Assembly: GCA_029881855.1 (NCBI GenBank)
Contig: JAOULU010000002.1
Span: 1-20,834, forward strand
Length of the DNA stretch: 20,834 nt
Reading direction: 5' to 3'
DNA from: Nitrosomonas sp.
Lineage (GTDB): Bacteria; Pseudomonadota; Gammaproteobacteria; Burkholderiales; Nitrosomonadaceae
A program made the translations under genes and the position numbers. The notes under the pieces were generated by a model. That model worked only from the letters and a program-made list of their open reading frames with translations, was not told the origin of the DNA and made no database searches. This document shows positions 14,906-20,834 of the stretch, in pieces; within the stretch, counting starts at the first letter, position 1, and every line of letters starts with the position of its first letter.

Positions 14906-16057
14906 ATGAGCAGTTATCCCGTCATTAAATGGATAGAAGCAGGGAAAGATACATCGGCCCGCTGGCGTTCAGAAAAAAATATACCGCCACCCAAGCGGGT
15001 ACTAATTGCTGATGATCGCATGACTGGTGATACTGCCTATCGTCTAGCTTGCGAAGGCAACGCTCTGCTGTGGCGTGGCGATTTTCAAAACGCACGCCAA
15101 TTGCTGCAAGCAATGGCGCGGCGCGTTGACAAGAAACCTCGTAAACGCAAAACAAAGAAAACGGCGGCCACACCCGCTGAAGCCTTCCATCAACATCGCT
15201 TAACACAATCACAGCGTGCTCGCACCCTCGGTATGCTACTACTACCCTTCGAAGCAGACCACAGCCTGCCCTTACGGCGTGCGCCTGATGTACACTTAGC
15301 TTGTATAGATGCCTATGGCACTGGCACAGAGCCCTATATCGCCTCACTACGTGAACTGCAAGGCCTTATCGGTGCCTATGAATGGCGTAAAAAAGGTATA
15401 AATGTTCCCGCATTGGATGCACAAATTCATCCGCATTACGGTGTATTTACCCCAATACGTAGCGAATATGTTGGGCTGGTAGCCACAGCCAATTTACCCA
15501 AGCGCGCTATAACGCAGTCTGTAGCATTTGATATCGGCACAGGAACCGGGGTGCTGGCCGCCGTGTTGGCAGGGCGAGGCATTAAGCAGATTATTGCTAC
15601 TGACCAGGACTTACGAGCACTTAATTGTGCGCGTGAAAACTTAACACGGCTCGGTTTCGCCGAACAAGTTGATGTGGTGCAAGCTGATCTCTTTCCTGAA
15701 AAAGGTCTAGCATCTCTGATCGTATGCAATCCGCCGTGGATTCCGGCGCGGCCAAGCTCACCACTTGAACACGCCATATTTGACCCAGAAAACCGCATGT
15801 TAAATGGATTTCTAAAAGGACTTACGGCACACCTTGCCCCTGAAGGCGAGGGTTGGCTAATACTCTCAGATATTGCCGAGCACTTGGGATTACGTACCCG
15901 CGAAGAATTGCTAGCATCCATTGATGAGGCAGGTTTAAAAGTGTTGAGTAAATCCGATGTAAAACCGCATCATCCACGAGTCTCAGATATCAATGACCCA
16001 CTACACGCTGCTCGCGAAGCTGAACTGACTTCATTATGGCGGTTAGCCGCAAAATAA
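14906..16057 (+). CDS. Class I SAM-dependent methyltransferase with NPPW motif
   Basis: The C-terminal part (about 200-383) is a Rossmann methyltransferase: VAFDIGTGTGVLAAVLAGRG (206-225, SAM motif I), ATDQDLRALNCARENL (231-246, acidic motif II) and VCNPPWIPARPS (273-284). NPPW/NPPY motifs occur in enzymes that methylate nitrogen in bases, glutamine or rRNA (PrmC, RsmC/RlmG and relatives), so the target is probably an RNA base or protein amide. That is inferred. The N-terminal ~190 residues are not recognised. They include a basic stretch, RRVDKKPRKRKTKK (72-85), that could contact nucleic acid. The gene is visibly more GC-rich than the preceding one (35 G+C in 15061-15120). The start ATG lacks a clear Shine-Dalgarno. 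It converges with the MazG-like gene 31 nt downstream. Confidence 0.8.
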   Translation: MSSYPVIKWIEAGKDTSARWRSEKNIPPPKRVLIADDRMTGDTAYRLACEGNALLWRGDFQNARQLLQAMARRVDKKPRKRKTKKTAATPAEAFHQHRLTQSQRARTLGMLLLPFEADHSLPLRRAPDVHLACIDAYGTGTEPYIASLRELQGLIGAYEWRKKGINVPALDAQIHPHYGVFTPIRSEYVGLVATANLPKRAITQSVAFDIGTGTGVLAAVLAGRGIKQIIATDQDLRALNCARENLTRLGFAEQVDVVQADLFPEKGLASLIVCNPPWIPARPSSPLEHAIFDPENRMLNGFLKGLTAHLAPEGEGWLILSDIAEHLGLRTREELLASIDEAGLKVLSKSDVKPHHPRVSDINDPLHAAREAELTSLWRLAAK

Positions 16058-16088
16058 TTATTGAAGTAAAAAGTACTTTTGGATATCT

Positions 16089-16418
16089 CTATAACTCAGT
16101 ATATTTTTTTGCGATTCCCTTTGATTTTGAAATAGGGTATTTCAAAGCGTTCTGCTTCATCTTATCCAGTATGATCTGCTCTACATCAAAACCGTATTTT
16201 TCAGCCAGTAAAAATGCAAATGTAAAAACATCAGCAAGCTCTTCCTTCACTTTATCAGAATCAGCTTGTTCTGAAGACTGCCAAAGAAATGCCTCAAGAA
16301 GCTCACCAGCTTCAATATTTAATGCCAGCGAGAGGTCTTTAGGGTTATGAAATTGTGCCCAATCCCGTTCATCACGGAATTTAAGCAATATTTTTGTTAT
16401 TTTTTGAATATCATTCAC
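16089..16418 (-). CDS. MazG-like nucleoside triphosphate pyrophosphohydrolase (DCTPP1-like)
   Basis: Small all-alpha NTP pyrophosphatase, predicted to hydrolyse (d)NTPs to the monophosphate plus PPi, possibly cleaning non-canonical or excess dCTP-like nucleotides. FRDERDWAQFHNPKDL (14-29) is the signature of the DCTPP1/RS21-C6-like group. The MazG metal motif E-x-x-E ... E-x-x-D is present as Glu36/Glu39 and Glu60/Asp63 (EAGELLEAF, EELADVF). At 109 aa it is a complete single domain. The start is GTG (16418-16416), since the nearby ATG at 16414 is out of frame. No strong Shine-Dalgarno is seen. It is a single gene between convergent methyltransferase and divergent rapA. Confidence 0.88.
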   Translation of the reverse strand: MNDIQKITKILLKFRDERDWAQFHNPKDLSLALNIEAGELLEAFLWQSSEQADSDKVKEELADVFTFAFLLAEKYGFDVEQIILDKMKQNALKYPISKSKGIAKKYTEL

Positions 16419-16594
16419 TGACAGAGCAGACCTTAATAGTAGAAAAATTATTATTACTCGAATAATAGGCCATTTGTATCAACTAATTCAAGCACAGCGA
16501 TTATTTCTCAATCACCCCAGTTAATTGATATCCTGTAAAATCAGAGGTCATCTTAATCGAGCAAAATTCGACCCGATTTTGCCATTCTCACTAC

Positions 16595-16600
16595 TATAAT
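16595..16600 (+). promoter_or_regulatory. Consensus -10 box upstream of rapA
   Basis: TATAAT is a perfect -10 hexamer and lies 28 nt before the rapA ATG. No good -35 sits at 16-18 nt (CCCGAT at 17). If used, the rapA leader would be about 22 nt, with no obvious Shine-Dalgarno. Confidence 0.35.
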
Positions 16601-16628
16601 ACCGCCTCTTTTAGATAATTAAATACTT

Positions 16629-19523
16629 ATGCGCGACTTTAAACCCGGTCAACGATGGATATGTGATGCTGATTTACAAATGGGCTTAGGAATCGTTCAA
16701 TCAGTAGAAGACCGTATTATCAATATCGCTTTTAAAGCCGTAGGTGAGACTCGTTCGTATGCAAAATCTTCTGCGCCATTAACACGCGTTATTTTCAATA
16801 TTGGCGATACCATCACCAGCCATGATGGCACAACATTAGAGATCACATGTGTTAGTGAGCAAAATGGTTTGCTTATCTACTCAGGGACAAATGAGAATAA
16901 ACAACAGATAGATTTGGCTGAAGGTCAACTGGCGCATCATATGCAGTTTAGTCGCCCAACTGAGCGACTATTCAATGGGCACATAGACCAGGATAAATGG
17001 TTCCAAATTCGCTATCAAACTTTAATAGCACGTAATCAACTTTCCCACGCACCGCTTTACGGGTTGGTCGGCACGCGCACAAGCTTAATTCCTCATCAAC
17101 TCTACATCGCCCATGAAGTAGCACGTCGTTATGCGCCACGTGTTTTATTAGCCGATGAAGTTGGATTGGGAAAAACAATTGAAGCTGGCTTAATCCTACA
17201 CCAGCAATTATTAACAGAACGTGTCAAACGTGTTCTGATCGTTGTCCCCGAAACATTAACCTATCAATGGTTAGTTGAAATGCTACGTCGTTTTAACCTA
17301 CATTTCAGTTTATTTGATGAGGAACGCTATGAAACTTTGCAAGCAAGTGACGAACAAGAAAATCCATTTCATAGCGAACAATTGATCCTATGTAGCTTAA
17401 GTTTTCTCAGCCAGCATCAAAAATATTTTCTGGCTGCACTTGATGGTTTCTGGGATTTGCTAATTGTTGACGAAGCCCATCATCTGCAATGGTCGGAACA
17501 ATCTGTAAGTCCTGAATACGCCATGATTGAACAATTGGCTGCTTGCACTAAAGGTGTATTACTTCTAACAGCTACACCCGAACAATTAGGTAAAGCCAGT
17601 CATTTTGCTCGCCTGCGTTTACTTGACCCAAATCGCTTCGCAAATTTTGAAGACTTTGTGGCAGAAGAACATGCCTATGAACCAATTGCCAAAGCGGTAG
17701 AGTTCTTACTAGAAGACCAAGCGCTAACTGATAAAGCCAAGCAAGTCATTGCTTCAACAACTGATGCAAAGCACACAAAGAAATTACTAGCTAATTTGCA
17801 GAAGAGGAAGAATAGTGCAGAAGCCCAACAAGTACGCAAACACCTAGCCGAGCAATTGCTCGACCAACATGGCACAGGCCGCATATTATTTCGCAACACC
17901 CGTGCAGCTATCAAAGGGTTTCCACAAAGAAAACTGCACCCCATCCCACTGACACTGCCAACACTCTACAACGATAGCCTGGAAGCTTTTGGGGGAACTG
18001 ATTTATCAAAACCCCTGATGCTATTGTGTCCAGAGTTACTCTATCAAGCAAGAGCTGAAGATGACGACCCGCAATGGACTAAAATTGATCCGCGTATCAG
18101 CTGGCTCAGGGACACATTAAAAACACTAAAACCTGAAAAAATATTAGTTATTGCGGCAAATGTACAGACTACACGTGATATTGCGCAAGCACTCAAAGCA
18201 CTGACAAATCAACATATACCGGTATTTCATGAATACATGAGCTTGATAGAACGTGATCGCGCAGCGGCTTTTTTTGCCGATAAAGATACTGGCAGTCAAA
18301 TATTGGTTTGTTCGGAAATTGGCAGTGAAGGACGAAATTTCCAGTTTTCGCATCATCTTGTTTTATTTGATTTACCGATCAACCCAGATCTGCTAGAACA
18401 ACGTATCGGCCGCTTGGACCGGATCGGCCAGACTAAAACCATCAACATTTACACGCCTTATCTAGAAAACAGCGCACAAGAAGTTATGTTTCATTGGTAT
18501 CACCGCGGTCTCAATGCATTTGAAAAAACTTGCCCAGCTGGCCAGACTGTTTTCTCAAAGGTTAAACCAGAGTTGATAACAGCACTTCACCAACGTACAC
18601 TTAAGGTTAAAGGTGACAATCTCATCAACGCTACACAATTGGCTAATAAAGCATTAAATGAGGAACTTGATCGTGGTCGAGACAAGTTGCTCGAATACAA
18701 CTCCTTCCGTCCTGCAATCGCACAAGAACTATGCAAACAGGCAATCGCTCAAGATAGCGATACCAATCTACCACAATATATGGATGTCGCCTTTGATTGT
18801 TTTGGCGTACATATTGAAGATCATCGTAACGGCAGCTATTTGATTCAGCCTAGCGAACATATGACAACATCGTTTCCTGGTTTGAGCGATGAAGGTATGG
18901 TAATTACTTATACCAGAGACATTGCATTGGCCAATGAGGACATGCGTTACTTAACTTGGGAACACCCTATAGTCATACATGCGATGGATAGGGTCTTAAG
19001 TAATGAAACAGGCAATGCCATTGTCAGTGCGATTGAACACAAGAATGTGCAGCCTGGCACCTTGTTTCTTGAGAGCCTTTATATTCTTGAAACCAGCGGC
19101 CATCATATGCAACAAAGTAATCGCTACTTGCCACCAACAATGATTCGCACCTTTATGGATGAACAAAGCAACGGTAATTATCCAGACCTGGATCACACGA
19201 CAATCAACCAACATTTAGTACCGGTATCTGCTGAAATTGCAAAACAGGTGATTCAGTTAAAAAACACATCAATAAAAACAATGATTGCCGCCAGTGAGCA
19301 TCAAGCTGAAAAATTGATGCCCACAATCATTGCGCAAGCACATGATAAAACCAAAGAAACTTTCACGCTGGAAATTGAACGTCTCAAGGCTTTGCATAAA
19401 GTGAACCCAAATGTACGAGAAGAAGAAATCCAGTTCTTTGAACAACAACTGAAAGACCTCACCCTGGCTTTAAATACAACACACTTAAGGCTGGACGCAT
19501 TGCGGGTTATTGTGGCAACTTAG
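16629..19523 (+). CDS. rapA: RNA polymerase-associated protein RapA (Swi2/Snf2 ATPase)
   Basis: ATP-dependent remodeller that binds RNA polymerase and promotes its recycling. The N-terminal domains begin GQRWICDADLQMGLGIVQSV (7-26), as in E. coli RapA. Helicase motifs in order: DEVGLGKT (176-183, Walker A), VVPETL (205-210), DEAHH (281-285), LLTATPEQLG (312-321), SEIGSEGRNFQF (562-573) and QRIGRLDRIGQ (591-601). The C-terminal region contains FPGLSDEGMVITY, NRYLPPT and NPNVREEEI, and ends RLDALRVIVAT like its E. coli counterpart. Length 964 aa against 968 in E. coli, with no truncation or motif loss. It is monocistronic and converges on ychF with only 12 nt between the stop codons, so the 3' ends of the two transcripts probably overlap. 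Confidence 0.97.
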   Translation: MRDFKPGQRWICDADLQMGLGIVQSVEDRIINIAFKAVGETRSYAKSSAPLTRVIFNIGDTITSHDGTTLEITCVSEQNGLLIYSGTNENKQQIDLAEGQLAHHMQFSRPTERLFNGHIDQDKWFQIRYQTLIARNQLSHAPLYGLVGTRTSLIPHQLYIAHEVARRYAPRVLLADEVGLGKTIEAGLILHQQLLTERVKRVLIVVPETLTYQWLVEMLRRFNLHFSLFDEERYETLQASDEQENPFHSEQLILCSLSFLSQHQKYFLAALDGFWDLLIVDEAHHLQWSEQSVSPEYAMIEQLAACTKGVLLLTATPEQLGKASHFARLRLLDPNRFANFEDFVAEEHAYEPIAKAVEFLLEDQALTDKAKQVIASTTDAKHTKKLLANLQKRKNSAEAQQVRKHLAEQLLDQHGTGRILFRNTRAAIKGFPQRKLHPIPLTLPTLYNDSLEAFGGTDLSKPLMLLCPELLYQARAEDDDPQWTKIDPRISWLRDTLKTLKPEKILVIAANVQTTRDIAQALKALTNQHIPVFHEYMSLIERDRAAAFFADKDTGSQILVCSEIGSEGRNFQFSHHLVLFDLPINPDLLEQRIGRLDRIGQTKTINIYTPYLENSAQEVMFHWYHRGLNAFEKTCPAGQTVFSKVKPELITALHQRTLKVKGDNLINATQLANKALNEELDRGRDKLLEYNSFRPAIAQELCKQAIAQDSDTNLPQYMDVAFDCFGVHIEDHRNGSYLIQPSEHMTTSFPGLSDEGMVITYTRDIALANEDMRYLTWEHPIVIHAMDRVLSNETGNAIVSAIEHKNVQPGTLFLESLYILETSGHHMQQSNRYLPPTMIRTFMDEQSNGNYPDLDHTTINQHLVPVSAEIAKQVIQLKNTSIKTMIAASEHQAEKLMPTIIAQAHDKTKETFTLEIERLKALHKVNPNVREEEIQFFEQQLKDLTLALNTTHLRLDALRVIVAT

Positions 19524-19535
19524 CGAATATATTGA

Positions 19536-20627
19536 TTACACATTAAAACGAAAATGCATTACATCGCCATCTTTAACAATGTACTCCTTGCCTTCTAGAC
19601 GCATTTTCCCGACTTCTTTGGCGCCTTGCTCACCTTTGTACGCTATAAAATCATCATAACTAATCACTTCGGCGCGAATAAAACCTTTCTCAAAATCGGT
19701 ATGAATCACACCCGCAGCTTGTGACGCTGTGTCGCCTTGATGTATGGTCCATGCTCTAACTTCCTTAACACCGGCAGTGAAATAGGTCTGTAACCCAAGC
19801 AACTCATAGCCTGCACGAACGAGGCGATTGAGGCCTGGTTCTTCCATATTTATATCAGCCAGGAAAATTTGCTTATCTTCGTCAGACAATTCGGCGATTT
19901 CTGCTTCCAGTGAAGCACAAATCGCCACTACGGGCGCGCCTTCACTAGCGGCATATTCTTCTACGCGTATTAGCAGTGGATTATTTTCAAAACCATTGTC
20001 GTCGACATTGGCGACATAAATAGCTGGTTTGGCTGTAAGCAAACAAAGTGGTTGCAGCAATTGTTGTTGGTCTTTATCCAGGTCCAATGTTCGAGCTGGT
20101 TTGCCTTGGTCCAGATGTTCCCTGACCGTTTCAAGGAAGCCACATAATTTAACGGCATCTTTATTACCCGATCTAGCCAGTTTAGTTTCCCGTTGGATTG
20201 TCTTTTCAACAGTCGCTAGATCAGCCAAACCCAACTCAGTTTGTATGACTTCAATATCTGAAATAGGATCAACCTTACCAGCCACATGCACAACATTATC
20301 ATCTGAGAAACAACGCACCATATTTACAATACCGTCCGTTTCACGGATGTTGGCCAAAAACTTGTTACCAAGCCCCTCACCTTTTGACGCACCAGCTACC
20401 AGACCTGCAATATCAACAAACTCCACAATAGCTGATTGTATTTTTTGCGGATTAACAATTTCACTCAATTTTTGTAACCGTGGATCAGGCACTTCTACAA
20501 TCCCCACATTGGGGTCAATAGTACAAAATGGATAATTCTCTGCAGCAATGCCTGCTTTGGTTAGCGCATTAAACAAGGTGGATTTCCCAACATTGGGCAG
20601 GCCAACAATTCCGCATTTCAGACTCAT
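19536..20627 (-). CDS. ychF: Redox-responsive ATPase YchF (OLA1 family)
   Basis: Obg-related P-loop protein that prefers ATP and associates with ribosomes. G1 GLPNVGKST is at 9-17. Switch I region [11 protein letters not shown] (30-40) carries Cys35, the position linked to redox control in E. coli YchF. G3 [20 protein letters not shown] is at 72-91. The G4 position reads NVDD (207-210) instead of NKxD, which explains the family's loss of GTP specificity. A coiled region follows at ~120-190, and the TGS domain at ~278-363 ends [11 protein letters not shown]. At 363 aa it is full length. It lies 22 nt downstream of pth, with an AAAGAGA Shine-Dalgarno about 9 nt before the ATG. pth-ychF is the common gammaproteobacterial order. 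Confidence 0.97.
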   Translation of the reverse strand: MSLKCGIVGLPNVGKSTLFNALTKAGIAAENYPFCTIDPNVGIVEVPDPRLQKLSEIVNPQKIQSAIVEFVDIAGLVAGASKGEGLGNKFLANIRETDGIVNMVRCFSDDNVVHVAGKVDPISDIEVIQTELGLADLATVEKTIQRETKLARSGNKDAVKLCGFLETVREHLDQGKPARTLDLDKDQQQLLQPLCLLTAKPAIYVANVDDNGFENNPLLIRVEEYAASEGAPVVAICASLEAEIAELSDEDKQIFLADINMEEPGLNRLVRAGYELLGLQTYFTAGVKEVRAWTIHQGDTASQAAGVIHTDFEKGFIRAEVISYDDFIAYKGEQGAKEVGKMRLEGKEYIVKDGDVMHFRFNV

Positions 20628-20649
20628 GATCTGATTCTCTTTGTAATAA

Positions 20650-20834
20650 TTAAGTTTTAGTGTGCAATTTCAGCATCGCAGCCTGGCAGTCGCCTTGTGC
20701 GAGTAACGGCCATATGGCTAAGCTGCGCTCAATTGCTTCGTCAATTAATGGGACTTCTTCCTTCCTAGGTGGACGCAAGACATAACCCACAACCGCATTT
20801 CGATCACCAGGATGTCCGATACCAATACGTAATC
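20650..20834 (-). CDS. pth: Peptidyl-tRNA hydrolase, C-terminal part (partial)
   Basis: The minus-strand frame reads [19 protein letters not shown], then [19 protein letters not shown] and [10 protein letters not shown], ending at TAA (20652-20650). LRIGIGHPG and the VxxYVL segment are typical of the C-terminal third of bacterial Pth, which frees tRNA from drop-off peptidyl-tRNAs. About 60 residues are inside the window. The catalytic His/Asn/Asp region lies outside. Its position just before ychF supports the call. Confidence 0.93.
   Translation of the reverse strand, partial: LRIGIGHPGDRNAVVGYVLRPPRKEEVPLIDEAIERSLAIWPLLAQGDCQAAMLKLHTKT

Noticed and set aside
15436..15921. 161-aa minus-strand open frame
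   Set aside because: Antisense to the methyltransferase core, with no recognisable motifs.
16449..16467. TATTATT/AATAATA inverted repeat upstream of the MazG-like gene
   Set aside because: Pure A/T arms of 7 bp in an AT-rich spacer are expected by chance.
20029..20535. 168-aa plus-strand open frame
   Set aside because: Lies entirely antisense to ychF. Ser/Thr-rich composition is typical of a shadow frame.

Overview
The window is ordinary chromosomal DNA from a moderately AT-rich gammaproteobacterium. The evidence is a RapA of near E. coli length with matching motifs throughout, a pth-ychF pair, an MltF/YfhD-type lytic transglycosylase, a CorB/YfjD-type CNNM-CBS protein, and the run ribE-ribBX-ribH-nusB-thiL-pgpA-pncC in the usual proteobacterial order. 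I cannot name the genus. There are no rRNA genes, insertion sequences, phage genes, CRISPR arrays or toxin-antitoxin pairs.

Layout. 1-2029 (+): the tail of lemA, then a long membrane M48 metallopeptidase (HtpX type with a TerB-like tail). 2074-6875 (-): a seven-gene housekeeping cluster transcribed right to left. It covers riboflavin synthesis (ribE, ribBX, ribH), an antitermination factor (nusB), thiamine diphosphate synthesis (thiL), phosphatidylglycerol synthesis (pgpA) and NMN deamidation (pncC). Spacing is tight and two junctions overlap, so it is probably one operon, with a candidate promoter at 6973-7001. 7002-8342 (-): mltF. 8690-8766 (-): tRNA-Arg(CCG). 8917-10212 (-): a CorB-type transporter. 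10502-12211 (+): an exported seven-repeat FG-GAP/CRTAC1-like protein. 12658-14754 (+): a cytoplasmic PAS-PAS-GGDEF-EAL protein. 14906-16057 (+): a class I methyltransferase with an NPPW motif. 16089-16418 (-): a MazG/DCTPP1-like NTP pyrophosphatase. 16629-19523 (+): rapA. 19536-20627 (-) and 20650-20834 (-): ychF and the 3' part of pth.

The 10.2-16.4 kb stretch is the least conserved part. It holds three unrelated plus-strand genes separated by AT-rich spacers with palindromes, and composition swings sharply between neighbours (12 G+C in 60 nt inside the GGDEF-EAL gene, 35 in 60 inside the methyltransferase gene). The rest is core genome.

The points most worth a second look are: a likely AUU start codon for pncC with a well-spaced Shine-Dalgarno; a RibB fused to a GTP cyclohydrolase II-like domain that has lost its zinc cysteines (RibBX type); several perfect palindromes in promoter-proximal spacers; and a 44-nt nested hairpin ahead of the c-di-GMP gene. 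I found no convincing new multi-gene system.
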